Both the position numbers and the translations under genes were made by a program. Shown here piece after piece: positions 34,429 to 43,607 of a stretch of DNA of 64,000 bases (position 1 is the first letter of the stretch; each line of letters starts with the position of its first letter). The DNA is from Flavihumibacter cheonanensis (GTDB lineage: Bacteria; Bacteroidota; Bacteroidia; Chitinophagales; Chitinophagaceae), in the NCBI RefSeq assembly GCF_022352215.1, contig NZ_JAKRWF010000004.1, forward strand, positions 434,001 through 498,000, written 5' to 3'. Under the pieces are notes generated by a model. That model worked only from the letters and a program-made list of their open reading frames with translations. It made no database searches and was not told the DNA's origin.

Positions 34429-35847
34429 ATGAAAAATTTCCTTCAGCGATGCCTGCCAGCGCTGCTGCTCCTGATCTGCAGTGCCGGTTTTTCACAATTG
34501 CGACTCCCCGCTATCCTTCAATCCGGTGTGGTTCTTCAACAAAAAGATTCTGTCAATCTTTGGGGTTGGGCCGGTCCCGGTGAAAAAGTAATAGTTACTA
34601 CAGGGTGGGATAAAAAGCAATATGAAACAACTGCATCCGATCTGGCAAGATGGCTACTTAAAGTGAAAACGCCTGTCGCAGGAGGTCCTTATTCCATTAC
34701 TATCACCAGCAGAAATACCATCGTACTGGAGGATGTGCTAATTGGAGAAGTTTGGGTCTGCTCAGGACAGTCCAATATGGAGTGGAGTTTTTACAATGGC
34801 GTCAAGGATATCGCGCAGGAATTTCCAACTGCGGCCAATGCTTCTATCCGACTCTTTCATGTAAATAAAACCGGTGCTGATTATCCGCAGGAAGACCTGA
34901 AAGCCTCCTGGGCCAAAGCTGATTCCAACCAGTTGAAAGCCTTTAGTGCAGTGGGCTATTTCTTTGGAAAAAATCTTCATGAAAAACTGAATGTTCCCAT
35001 TGGTTTGATCAATGTTAGCTGGGGTGGTACACCTGCTGAAGCATGGACGCCGGAGGCAGTTGTTGCCGCTGATCCCCAACTCAAAGCAGCAGCGGCACAA
35101 CTGAAAAAAGTAGCCTGGTGGCCTACAACTCCGGCGCAAGCTTATAATGGCATGATTGCTCCTATTACCCCCCATGGAATCGCAGGAGTAATCTGGTACC
35201 AGGGGGAAAGTAATACCGGCACCTATTCCACCTACCGGCAATTGTTTACCAGCATGATCGATAGCTGGCGGGCTGCCTGGAAAAAAGACCTTCCGTTTTA
35301 TTATGTTCAGATAGCACCGTTTAAATATGGAACTACCGGTATCGGCGCACTTTTGCGCGAAGCCCAGGCAGCAGCAGCCTCCCATCCGAATACCGGCATG
35401 GTTGTCATAACAGACCTGGTAGATACGGTTACCGATATTCACCCTTCCAGGAAAAAGCCCGTGGGCACCCGGCTTGCCAATTATGCACTTGCATCAACGT
35501 ATAATTTGCCAATAGGAGACTTCAGGAGTCCGGAGTATAGTTCATCCGCTATTGAAAAAGGTAAAATCCTGGTGAAATTCAATTATGCCGAGAATGGTAT
35601 CCGCATGAAGGGGTCTAATCCGGAGGGTTGGTTAATCTCAGATATCAATGGTACTAATTGGCTGGCACCCAAAGTAAAAATTGAAAAAAATACTGTGATT
35701 CTCTGGCACCCGGATCTCAAAAATCCCATGTTCGTACGCTATGGCTTTGGAAATACCAGTATCGGAAATATGGAGTCAACTGCAGGGCTACCACTTGCGC
35801 CATTCCGGACAGATCATTTCCCCATTGAACAGATTCCTGAAAATTAA
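34429..35847 (+). CDS. Secreted sialate O-acetylesterase-type (SASA) SGNH hydrolase
   Basis: 472 residues with a signal peptide. The SGNH blocks are present: VCSGQSNMEWSF with Ser115, WYQGESNTG as block III and DIHPSRKKPVGTRLANYAL with the Asp-x-x-His pair. The family deacetylates sialic acids or plant xylans; in a non-host bacterium hemicellulose deacetylation is as likely as sialate. It is followed by NIPSNAP 11 bases later. Confidence 0.88.
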   Translation: MKNFLQRCLPALLLLICSAGFSQLRLPAILQSGVVLQQKDSVNLWGWAGPGEKVIVTTGWDKKQYETTASDLARWLLKVKTPVAGGPYSITITSRNTIVLEDVLIGEVWVCSGQSNMEWSFYNGVKDIAQEFPTAANASIRLFHVNKTGADYPQEDLKASWAKADSNQLKAFSAVGYFFGKNLHEKLNVPIGLINVSWGGTPAEAWTPEAVVAADPQLKAAAAQLKKVAWWPTTPAQAYNGMIAPITPHGIAGVIWYQGESNTGTYSTYRQLFTSMIDSWRAAWKKDLPFYYVQIAPFKYGTTGIGALLREAQAAAASHPNTGMVVITDLVDTVTDIHPSRKKPVGTRLANYALASTYNLPIGDFRSPEYSSSAIEKGKILVKFNYAENGIRMKGSNPEGWLISDINGTNWLAPKVKIEKNTVILWHPDLKNPMFVRYGFGNTSIGNMESTAGLPLAPFRTDHFPIEQIPEN

Positions 35848-35858
35848 AAGTGGCAAAA

Positions 35859-36629
35859 ATGTTACGTCTGCTCTTCTTTGCTCTTGCCTCCCTGCTGTTT
35901 GTCAACAGTCAGGCTCAAACGAAAAACGAGTTCTATGAGCTGAGAATATACCGCTATGAATCCCAGGAACAAAAAGCTGCCATTCTTCGCTATGCGGAAG
36001 AAGCCCTGCTGCCTGCTTTACATCGGTTGAAAATCAGGAATATTGGGGTGCTTGAACCGAGTCCGACTGATACTATCAGCCCACCTGCTATATACTTTAT
36101 TCTCCCTGTCAATTCTGTTCAATCTGCTGCTGAGATAAGTGTGCGTCTTGAGAAGGATGCCGTTTACCAAACCGCAGCTGCATTTTTTATCAATGTACCT
36201 TTTGATAAGCCACCGTTTACCCGGCTTGAAACGGTCTGGATGAAATCCTTCAAGCTGGCTCCTCCTCTGCAGACGCCGGTTTTTTCTACCGAACGCCAAA
36301 GCCGAATTTATGAATTACGAAATTATGAATCGGCTACAGTAGACCGTTATAAAAGCAAAGTGCACATGTTCAATGAAGGAGGCGAAATTGAACTGTTTAA
36401 AGAACTGAATTTCAATGCTGCTTTTTATGGTGAAGTAATTACCGGGAGCCGGATGCCGAATTTTTATTACCTGACCTGTTTCGAAAATTTTGCTTCCCGG
36501 GAAGCGCATTGGAAAGCGTTTTTCAGTCATCCCAAGTGGAAGGAAATGCTTGCAAAAGACATGTATAAAAATAATGTGTCGAAAGCAGGTATACATTTAT
36601 TAAGGCCGGCTGCCTGCAGCGATTGGTAA
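35859..36629 (+). CDS. NIPSNAP-family secreted protein
   Basis: 256 residues: a signal peptide (MLRLLFFALASLLFVNSQAQ) and two NIPSNAP modules (FYELRIYRYESQEQKAAILRYAEEALLPAL, and IYELRNYESATVDRYKSKVHMFNEGGEIELFKEL). These are dimeric alpha/beta-barrel folds of uncertain role. A GTG three codons upstream (35850) could also start it, but the ATG at 35859 begins the signal peptide. It probably belongs to the operon of the esterase just before it. Confidence 0.8.
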   Translation: MLRLLFFALASLLFVNSQAQTKNEFYELRIYRYESQEQKAAILRYAEEALLPALHRLKIRNIGVLEPSPTDTISPPAIYFILPVNSVQSAAEISVRLEKDAVYQTAAAFFINVPFDKPPFTRLETVWMKSFKLAPPLQTPVFSTERQSRIYELRNYESATVDRYKSKVHMFNEGGEIELFKELNFNAAFYGEVITGSRMPNFYYLTCFENFASREAHWKAFFSHPKWKEMLAKDMYKNNVSKAGIHLLRPAACSDW

Positions 36630-36633
36630 TAAA

Positions 36634-37266
36634 TCACAGCGAATATTTATAAACAGATATATCAGTTCCTTTTACTGTTCGTATTTCTGTATGCCTGCAA
36701 AATTCATGGAGCGACTGTAACAATTCCCTTGCTGCCAAACGGTGTGGGGTTGTCAGTAAGACCGTGGATCCCTGGTTCAAATAATGTCTTATGAGCTTTT
36801 CAACAGCAGCCTGATCTTCTGTGTCATAATTGGTATCGCTGAGTAAAATCAGTTCAGCTTTCCAATCAGGTAATCCATCTCTCCAATTGTAAAGGGCAGC
36901 TTTCATGTTGGTAAACCTGTTGGTATGTATGGATCTACTGATGCAATCAACTGCTTCCTCCAGGTAATCGGATGCAATGACAGATTCTGCTCGGGTTGCA
37001 GCCAAAAGAGAAGGCAGTCCAAGTCCGGCTGCAAATTCAATTACCTTTTTTTGATTGAATAATTCGAGGTGTTCATCCAGGTATTCAGTCATCGCCCAGG
37101 CGGATGGCCAGATTCGTGCCCAATAAGGAAATTCATTTTTTTTACCTTCGGCTACTGATTGCTGATAGTTCAGCCGAATACTTTCCTCATCAGGAATTGC
37201 TATCTGGATACTTCCACTAGAATATTCCAATTGATGAATAGGGTGGGTCAGCTTATTTACTGGCAT
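36634..37266 (-). CDS. Class I SAM-dependent methyltransferase (METTL/EEF-KMT-like)
   Basis: 210 residues with the motif-I region VIEFAAGLGLPSLLAA and the YWARIWPSAWAM start typical of methyltransferase family 16 proteins (the METTL20/21/ETFB-KMT relatives), which methylate protein lysines. Asp in VIASDYLEEAV marks the SAM ribose-binding acid. Target unknown. It starts eight bases after the end of the LacI-type gene on the same strand, so it is probably cotranscribed with that regulator. Confidence 0.78.
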   Translation of the reverse strand: MPVNKLTHPIHQLEYSSGSIQIAIPDEESIRLNYQQSVAEGKKNEFPYWARIWPSAWAMTEYLDEHLELFNQKKVIEFAAGLGLPSLLAATRAESVIASDYLEEAVDCISRSIHTNRFTNMKAALYNWRDGLPDWKAELILLSDTNYDTEDQAAVEKLIRHYLNQGSTVLLTTPHRLAARELLQSLHEFCRHTEIRTVKGTDISVYKYSL

Positions 37267-37274
37267 ACCGGATA

Positions 37275-38315
37275 TTATAGGGTGATAGTCTGTCGAGTGG
37301 AAGCCCTCACCTGTAACTGAACCGGTAAAACTATTTTTTCAGGTGTGAAGGATTTATGCTTTTTTTCAATTCGTTCAATCAGCAGTACGGCTGCTCTTTT
37401 TCCCATTTCAAATGCGTCCTGAACCACTGTAGTGAGGGCAGGAGAAAATAGTTCAGGTGCATTAAAATTGCTGAAGCCAGCTAATGCTATATCCTCCGGA
37501 ATTTTTTTGCCCTTTCTTCGTAAATATTGAAAACTGGATTGTGTCATCCGATCGCTGGCAGCCAGTATAGCATCAGGCAGTTGAGGTAGTGCAAATAACT
37601 CATCCAGCGCCTGTTCCACTTCTGCTACAATAGCCCCGCCGTGTGCACAATGTTTCAGTAAACTTTCGTCAACTGTTAAACCTGCTTCCCTGTAGGCTCT
37701 TCGGTAGCCTTTCAGTCGCTCCTGCGTCATTGCCAGATGAGTCGGACTTGTAATATGAGCTATTCGCCGGTAACCCTGATCAAGCAGGTGTTTGGTCAGT
37801 TCAAATGCACCTCCCTCATTATCGGATTGTACAATATGAGTAGGAAGTCCTTCACATATCCTGTCAAAAAATACGATAGGCAATCCGCGTTCATGATAGG
37901 CTTCCAGGTGTTTGACATCCCTGGTTTCGGTTGAGACCGAAATCAGCAGGCCATCAATCGCGCGCATGGTAAGATGATCCAGGGCTTTTTTTTCATTTTC
38001 CAGTGATTCATTGGTTTGCGTGATGATCACCAGGTATCCTTTGGAAGAAGCAACGGATTCGATCCCATTGATGACTTCACCCAAAAAACTGTTGGGGATG
38101 GTGCATAAAACCAGACCAATACATCTGCTGTTTTTATTCTTCAGGCTCTGGGCCAGCAGGTTAGGGCGATAGTTATGTTCCCTGGCATAAGCCAGCACTT
38201 TTTCCCTGACAGGTTCAGATATCTGGTAGCTTCCTTTCAGTGCCCTGGAAACAGTAGAGTACGAAAGATTCAGCGCTTTCGCAATATCTTTTATGGTAAT
38301 CGATTGAATATTCAC
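37275..38315 (-). CDS. LacI-family regulator of the uronate cluster
   Basis: 346 residues: N-terminal helix-turn-helix (TIKDIAKALNLSYSTVSRALKGSYQIS), hinge (YRPNLLAQSLKNK) and a sugar-binding-protein-like effector domain (IGLVLCTIPNSFLGEVINGIESVA, IDGLLISVSTET, PIVFFDRICE, DAILAASDRMTQS, ALAGFSNF). It is divergent from the sugar porter and adjacent to the uronate genes. A LacI-type dyad with central AAACGTTT at 39718-39733 is the likely site. The effector may be KDG or a uronate; not shown by sequence. Confidence 0.9.
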   Translation of the reverse strand: MNIQSITIKDIAKALNLSYSTVSRALKGSYQISEPVREKVLAYAREHNYRPNLLAQSLKNKNSRCIGLVLCTIPNSFLGEVINGIESVASSKGYLVIITQTNESLENEKKALDHLTMRAIDGLLISVSTETRDVKHLEAYHERGLPIVFFDRICEGLPTHIVQSDNEGGAFELTKHLLDQGYRRIAHITSPTHLAMTQERLKGYRRAYREAGLTVDESLLKHCAHGGAIVAEVEQALDELFALPQLPDAILAASDRMTQSSFQYLRRKGKKIPEDIALAGFSNFNAPELFSPALTTVVQDAFEMGKRAAVLLIERIEKKHKSFTPEKIVLPVQLQVRASTRQTITL

Positions 38316-38367
38316 TAGTTTTTCTACAGTATATTTAAAGAATATTGCTCGCCTAAAATTACAATCA

Positions 38368-39705
38368 ATGGGGAATAGCTCCGGAACTAATTTCGCCGTA
38401 CGTGTTTCTCTTATCGCTGCACTGGGTGGTTTTCTTTTTGGATTTGAAACTGCCGTTATATCGGGTGCAGAAAAAACAATTCAGTCGTTGTGGAATCTGA
38501 GCTCAGGATGGCAGGGATTTACAGTTGCCTCCAGCCTGATCGGAACAGTCATCGGCTCACTGATTGCAGGTATGCCTGCACAGCGTTATGGAAGAAAAAA
38601 AGTACTGCTTATTATCGCATTTTTATACCTGTTATCTGCGATTGGATGTTCACTTACTTCCATTTGGGAATTATTCATTTTGTTTCGCTTTATAGGTGGA
38701 TTGGCAGTTGGTGCATCCTCTGTGGTAGGACCCATGTATATTTCTGAAATCGCTCCGGCAGACATAAGAGGACGACTGGCGGGTTCTTTTCAACTCAATA
38801 TTGTAGCAGGTATTTTCGTAGCCTACCTTACAAATTTTTTGTTTGTTGGTATGGGCGAAGATTCCTGGCGATGGATGCTGGGTGTGATGGTGGTTCCTTC
38901 TCTGCTCTTTGCTATTTTGTTGCGAAGCATACCTGAAAGTCCGCGTTGGTTATGGATCAATGGAAAGCCGGACGAAGCAAAAAAAATCTTTGAACGAACC
39001 GGTGATCTGCAGGCTGTTACTGAGATTCAGGAAGAAACCAGGAGCGATAGTAGTCCGGTTCCTGAAAAATTATTTACATCGAAATTCAGGAAACCCATTT
39101 TGTTTGCTGTACTGCTGGCGATGTTCAATCAACTGGCTGGCATCAATGCAATTTTATATTACGCTCCACGCATATTTGAAATGGCGGGATTTTCTCAGGC
39201 TGATGCCTACTTACAACCTGTTTATATTGGAGCTGCCAACCTGTTGTTTACCTTGCTGGCCATGACCATGATTGATCGTTTTGGTAGGAAAAAACTGCTG
39301 GTCATCGGTTCACTGGGTATGATTCTTTTTTTGGGCCTGACAGCAATGGCTTTCAGAGGGGATATGGCAGGAAATCAACTGGTGTTGATTTACCTGATCG
39401 GCTTTATTGCCTTCTTTGCTTTTTCACAGGGAGCTGTGATCTGGGTTTTCATTGCAGAAATTTTTCCCAACTCGGTGCGTTCCCAGGGGGGATCATTAGG
39501 CAGTTTCACACACTGGATCATGGCAGCCATTATATCCTGGACCTTCCCGATTATCGTGGAAGGGAGTCCGCAGGGTGGTTATTACTCCTTTCTTTTTTAT
39601 ACTGTGATGATGGTGTTGCACCTGATCTTTGTGGTTCGTTTTCTTCCTGAAACAAAAGGCAAAAGCCTGGAACAGATCCAGCAGGAGCTTGGTATTGAGA
39701 AGTGA
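38368..39705 (+). CDS. MFS sugar porter (XylE/GLUT type)
   Basis: 445 residues, about twelve membrane helices, with sugar-porter signatures RYGRKKVLLI, RFIGGLAVGASSVVGPMYISEIAPADIRGRL, PESPRWLW, DRFGRKKLLVI and PETKGKSLEQIQ. Imports a monosaccharide, likely by proton symport. Divergent from the LacI gene; the 52-base spacer holds no clear operator. Confidence 0.9.
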   Translation: MGNSSGTNFAVRVSLIAALGGFLFGFETAVISGAEKTIQSLWNLSSGWQGFTVASSLIGTVIGSLIAGMPAQRYGRKKVLLIIAFLYLLSAIGCSLTSIWELFILFRFIGGLAVGASSVVGPMYISEIAPADIRGRLAGSFQLNIVAGIFVAYLTNFLFVGMGEDSWRWMLGVMVVPSLLFAILLRSIPESPRWLWINGKPDEAKKIFERTGDLQAVTEIQEETRSDSSPVPEKLFTSKFRKPILFAVLLAMFNQLAGINAILYYAPRIFEMAGFSQADAYLQPVYIGAANLLFTLLAMTMIDRFGRKKLLVIGSLGMILFLGLTAMAFRGDMAGNQLVLIYLIGFIAFFAFSQGAVIWVFIAEIFPNSVRSQGGSLGSFTHWIMAAIISWTFPIIVEGSPQGGYYSFLFYTVMMVLHLIFVVRFLPETKGKSLEQIQQELGIEK

Positions 39706-39717
39706 AAATTGGCTCCG

Positions 39718-39733
39718 TGAAAACGTTTGCACA
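39718..39733. promoter_or_regulatory. LacI-type operator upstream of kduI
   Basis: GTGAAAACGTTTGCAC is a 16-bp near-perfect dyad around the AAACGTTT core, with one unmatched position per arm, and matches the general shape of LacI/PurR-family operators. It sits between the sugar porter stop and the kduI start, upstream of a weak -7-like TAGTTTAG. Confidence 0.7.
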
Positions 39734-39789
39734 ATTAAATAGCAGACGCTGCCGGTGTTTTGCTTGCTGAATCCTTAGTTTAGCCAGTA

Positions 39790-40632
39790 ATGCAAAACAG
39801 TATGGAAATCCGATTTCAGCAAAGCCCGAAAGAAACCAGGTTGATGGATACTTCCGGGCTCAGGGAAAATTTTTTGATCGAAAGCCTGATGCAACCCGAA
39901 CAGGTTACACTTGTGTATTCTCATTATGACCGGATGATCATTGGAGGAATTCATCCTGTGAGCCAGCCGCTTGAATTACCTAATCATCCTGAACTCAGAG
40001 CTGGATTTTTCCTGGAAAGAAGGGAAGCAGGTATAATTAATGTTGGAGGCAAGGGAATTATCATTGCGGACGGACAAACCTATGAACTGAATAAACTCGA
40101 TTGTCTCTATATTGGGAAGGGTGTTCAGTCAGTAACCTTTCAGTCATCCGATTCATCCAGTCCCGCCATTTTTTATTTGCTGTCTGCCCCCGCACACATG
40201 GCATATCCAACCAGGCTAATGAAAAAAGAAGAAGTGGTACCTGTTCAGATGGGCGCTTCAACCACTTCCAATCAGCGAACCATTTACAAATACATTTTCG
40301 AAGAAGGCATACGGAGTTGTCAGTTGGTGATGGGACTCACAGTGCTTACCGAAGGCAGCGTATGGAATACCATGCCTGCGCATACACATACCCGTAGGAT
40401 GGAAGCTTATTTTTATTTTGATCTGGATCCCAGCCAGCGGGTACTGCATCTTATGGGAGAACCCACCGAAACCCGTCACCTGCTGATAGCCAATCACGAG
40501 GCTGTTATATCTCCACCCTGGTCGATTCATTCCGGCTGCGGAACTGCGAGCTATTCCTTTATCTGGGGAATGGCCGGAGAGAATTATACCTATACAGATA
40601 TGGATCCTGCTCCCATTGCTAGCCTGAAATAA
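39790..40632 (+). CDS. kduI: 5-dehydro-4-deoxy-D-glucuronate isomerase (KduI)
   Basis: 280 residues aligning along their length with KduI: RMIIGGIHPV, FFLERREAGIINVGGKG, WNTMPAHTHTRRMEAYFYF, ISPPWSIHSGCGTASYSFIWGMAGEN. The zinc ligands are in place: His198, His200, Glu205 and His247, with the same spacing as in the enterobacterial enzyme. It converts 4-deoxy-L-threo-5-hexosulose uronate (from pectin or alginate-type oligosaccharides) to the 2,5-diketo form. First gene after the LacI-type operator. No KduD lies in the cluster. Confidence 0.95.
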   Translation: MQNSMEIRFQQSPKETRLMDTSGLRENFLIESLMQPEQVTLVYSHYDRMIIGGIHPVSQPLELPNHPELRAGFFLERREAGIINVGGKGIIIADGQTYELNKLDCLYIGKGVQSVTFQSSDSSSPAIFYLLSAPAHMAYPTRLMKKEEVVPVQMGASTTSNQRTIYKYIFEEGIRSCQLVMGLTVLTEGSVWNTMPAHTHTRRMEAYFYFDLDPSQRVLHLMGEPTETRHLLIANHEAVISPPWSIHSGCGTASYSFIWGMAGENYTYTDMDPAPIASLK

Positions 40633-40647
40633 CGAATGCCGACTGCT

Positions 40648-41928
40648 ATGCGAACTATTTTTCATTTATACTTTCTGTCACTGGGAATTGTATTAAGTGG
40701 CTGTTCCTTGCAAAAAGGAAATATTTCCATGGAAGTGGAAAATCCGGCCGAAACAGTTCGATCATCTGCGCTGGTGATTCTATCACGTTCGGCCATTACA
40801 AAAAAAGCAAATGGGAAACTCGCCCCTTATTACGAGGTGAACATCCATAACAAAAATATACCTGTGCAGTTTGACGATCTGGATGGTGATGGTCAGTGGG
40901 ATGAACTGGTTTTTCTGCATGATTTCAGGCCTAAGGAAAAACTTACTGTTATCCTTCGTTCATCAGCAATTAAACCCATCGGAATCAGTGGTAGTAAAGC
41001 CCATGTACGTCATCAGCGGCTATTGGAGAATGGTAGTTTTGGTCCTTCACTTGCAGCAGATACTATTGATGGGAAACAAAAACCAACTGATTTCAGTAAA
41101 CAGAAATTACCACCTTTTCTCACTGAAGGTCCCGCCTGGGAAAATGATCGCGTAGGTTTCAGACTCTATTTCGATACCCGCAATGGGAAAGATATCTGGG
41201 GTAAACTCAAACCAGAGATGGTGCTGGATAGCGTTGGAACAAATAGTACTGCCAATTACCATGCACTGAATGAATGGGGAATGGATCTGCTTAAAGTGGG
41301 GTCTTCCCTGGGTGCAGGCGCACTGGCCTTGTTTATTCCAGATATGGAAGGAAAGGATACCCTGGTTCGGGTGGGCGGTTCCAATATGGAAAATATTCTC
41401 TATGAACGCGTGGCAGATGGTCCGGTTCGGGCCATTTTCCGGATGCATTATAAAAATTGGAAGCTTCATCCTGCTCTCTCACCTGTATCCCTAACCGAGG
41501 AAATTCAGATCTGGGGCGGACAGTTATTTTATGAATCAGTTGTTCATGTTACGGGGCTGCCCGCAAATGCAGCACTGGTTACAGGTATCGTAAATTTGTA
41601 TGATGCGCCTGAAAATGAAATACTCGAGGGTAAGGCGACTGCGATCTTCACTCATCATAAGCAGAGTGAGAACAAAGATAAACTCGCAATGGCCATTTTG
41701 CTGAATAAAGAGGAACTGCAGGAATTCAGCACGGCAAAAAATTCTGATACAGATATACGTAATACTTATCTTGTAAAAATGAAAACCCGGAACAATGAGC
41801 CGAACCGATTCCGGTTTTATGCTGCCTGGGAAAAATCAGTTCCCGCCCTGTCTGATTCGGCTCGTTTTGAAGCATTTTTGAGAGATGAGTTAAAAGCATT
41901 CCAGCAACCAATAATAGTTAATGAATGA
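40648..41928 (+). CDS. DUF4861 lipoprotein
   Basis: 426 residues with a lipoprotein signal (FLSLGIVLSGC, lipidated Cys19) and a beta-rich body matching the DUF4861 family (FDDLDGDGQWDELVFLHDF, WENDRVGFRLYFDTRNGKDIWGK, WGMDLLKVGSSLGAGALALFI). DUF4861 genes are common in pectin or uronate loci of Bacteroidota and may encode secreted uronate-active enzymes, but no reaction is proven that I know of. The ATG at 40648 begins the lipoprotein signal. Its stop overlaps the kdgK start (ATGA). Confidence 0.8.
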   Translation: MRTIFHLYFLSLGIVLSGCSLQKGNISMEVENPAETVRSSALVILSRSAITKKANGKLAPYYEVNIHNKNIPVQFDDLDGDGQWDELVFLHDFRPKEKLTVILRSSAIKPIGISGSKAHVRHQRLLENGSFGPSLAADTIDGKQKPTDFSKQKLPPFLTEGPAWENDRVGFRLYFDTRNGKDIWGKLKPEMVLDSVGTNSTANYHALNEWGMDLLKVGSSLGAGALALFIPDMEGKDTLVRVGGSNMENILYERVADGPVRAIFRMHYKNWKLHPALSPVSLTEEIQIWGGQLFYESVVHVTGLPANAALVTGIVNLYDAPENEILEGKATAIFTHHKQSENKDKLAMAILLNKEELQEFSTAKNSDTDIRNTYLVKMKTRNNEPNRFRFYAAWEKSVPALSDSARFEAFLRDELKAFQQPIIVNE

Positions 41929-42941
41929 AAAAGATTGCCTGCCTGGGAGAATTTCTTTTGCGGATGTCGCCGGAATTACCTGCTACCTGGATGCAACAGG
42001 CTTCCATGCCGGTTTACCTTGGTGGAGCCGAGTTTAATGTGGCAGCAGCACTCAGTCATTGGCAGCATCCGGTTAAATATATTTCTGCCCTGCCGGAGAA
42101 CAGCATGGCCGATGATGTGCTAGTTGAAATGCAGCGCATGGGAATAGATACATCAGCTATACAGCGTATCGGAAATCGCATCGGAATTTATTTTCTTCCC
42201 CAGGGAGCAGATCTTAAAAATGCAGGGGTAATTTATGATCGCGCGGGTTCATCTTTTGCTACGCTGCAACCAGGAACCATAGATTGGAAAAACCTGCTCA
42301 GCGATTGTGAGCTCTTTCATTTCAGCGCGATTAGTCCCGCCCTGAATGCAACTGCCGCCAGGGTCTGCAAAGAAGCTGTTGAAGCTGCCGCTGCATTAGG
42401 ACTCACCATCTCCGTTGATCTCAATTACCGGAATAAACTTTGGAAATATGGTACAGCTCCAAAAGAAGTGATGCCGGAATTGATTCAGCATTGCAGTATT
42501 GTAATGGGAAATATCTGGTCGGCAGCTGAATTACTTGGAGCACCACTGGATAATTCATTGATAGCATCAAAAACTAAAGCAGCTTATCTTCAACAAGCCA
42601 CAACTACGGCTGCCTATATCCGTGAGTTGGCACCTTCCTGCAGTTGGGTTGCCAATACATTCCGGTTTGATCAACAGGACAGTATTCAGTATTACGCAAC
42701 ATTAGACACAAGGGATAGCCAGGTTGTTTCAAATGAATGGCAGATTCAGTATATAATTGACCGGGTTGGCAGTGGCGACTGTTTCATGGCCGGATTACTA
42801 CACAGTTGGGTACAGCAGTCAGATATTGCTGCTGCTGTAAACCTGGCGGCAGCTGCTGCGGTTGGCAAACTGCAGGAAAAAGGCGATTTTACCCGACAAA
42901 CCCTTGATTCGATTCATCAAAAAATGGCGCAACATGGCTGA
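41925..42941 (+). CDS. kdgK: 2-keto-3-deoxygluconate kinase (PfkB family)
   Basis: 338 residues of the PfkB/ribokinase fold: GEFLLRMSP, GGAEFNVAAALS near the sugar site, and the catalytic region DRVGSGDCFMAGLLH with Asp285 as base. The opening LGEFLLRMSPE and its place between kduI and eda point to KDG kinase, which makes 2-keto-3-deoxy-6-phosphogluconate from KDG. It overlaps both neighbours, by 4 and 8 bases. Confidence 0.85.
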   Translation: MKKIACLGEFLLRMSPELPATWMQQASMPVYLGGAEFNVAAALSHWQHPVKYISALPENSMADDVLVEMQRMGIDTSAIQRIGNRIGIYFLPQGADLKNAGVIYDRAGSSFATLQPGTIDWKNLLSDCELFHFSAISPALNATAARVCKEAVEAAAALGLTISVDLNYRNKLWKYGTAPKEVMPELIQHCSIVMGNIWSAAELLGAPLDNSLIASKTKAAYLQQATTTAAYIRELAPSCSWVANTFRFDQQDSIQYYATLDTRDSQVVSNEWQIQYIIDRVGSGDCFMAGLLHSWVQQSDIAAAVNLAAAAAVGKLQEKGDFTRQTLDSIHQKMAQHG

Positions 42942-43593
42942 TCATTCAACTATTTACACCAAACTCAGGGAGCAGGGGGTATTGCCTTTGTTTTATCATC
43001 CTGACTATACTGTTTGTGAACAAACCATGCAGGCCTTGTATGAGGGTGGTATCCGAATGGTGGAGTTTACCAACAGGGGAGAGCAGGCGTTGGATCATTT
43101 TACGGAACTGATCAAAAAAAGAAATATCAGTTGGCCGGATTTGACCCTGGCAATTGGAACTATCAAAACACCTGCGCAGGCTACTGCTTTTCTTAATGCA
43201 GGGGCAGACCTGGTGATTTGTCCGGGTACTGTACAGATAGTAGGAGAAACCGTACATGCAGCAGGTAAACCCTGGATCCCGGGAGCAATGACCGTTTCAG
43301 AAATTTTACTGGCGCAAGCTACCGGTGCTGAGTTCATCAAACTATTCCCCGGAAATCTGCTCGGGCCATCCTTTATGGCAGGCATCCGGGATATATTTCC
43401 GGAACTTAGTTTTATGCCAACAGGAGGAGTAGAACTAACGATTGACAATTTACAGTCCTGGTTTAGGGCGGGAGTAAGCGCAGTTGGATTGGGCAGTAAA
43501 TTTCTGTCGAAGGAATTGCTGGCCAGTGGCGATTATGCGCAGATCACAAAGGATGCCAAACGAGCGCTTGAACTGGTGAAGCAGGTAAAATAA
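42934..43593 (+). CDS. eda: KDPG/KHG aldolase
   Basis: 219 residues of the class I KDPG aldolase fold, with the catalytic Glu in MVEFTNRG and the Schiff-base Lys136 in EFIKLFPGN; the phosphate-binding glycine run is FMPTGGVELT. It splits KDPG to pyruvate and glyceraldehyde-3-phosphate. The ATG at 42934, eight bases inside the kdgK end, gives the usual length; the ATG at 42862 would add 24 foreign residues. Confidence 0.93.
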   Translation: MADHSTIYTKLREQGVLPLFYHPDYTVCEQTMQALYEGGIRMVEFTNRGEQALDHFTELIKKRNISWPDLTLAIGTIKTPAQATAFLNAGADLVICPGTVQIVGETVHAAGKPWIPGAMTVSEILLAQATGAEFIKLFPGNLLGPSFMAGIRDIFPELSFMPTGGVELTIDNLQSWFRAGVSAVGLGSKFLSKELLASGDYAQITKDAKRALELVKQVK

Positions 43594-43607
43594 ATGTACT
43601 TGACCAT

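Noticed and set aside
34762-35442. A 226-codon minus-strand reading frame
   Set aside because: It is antisense to the SASA esterase, whose GQSNM and GESN blocks are intact.
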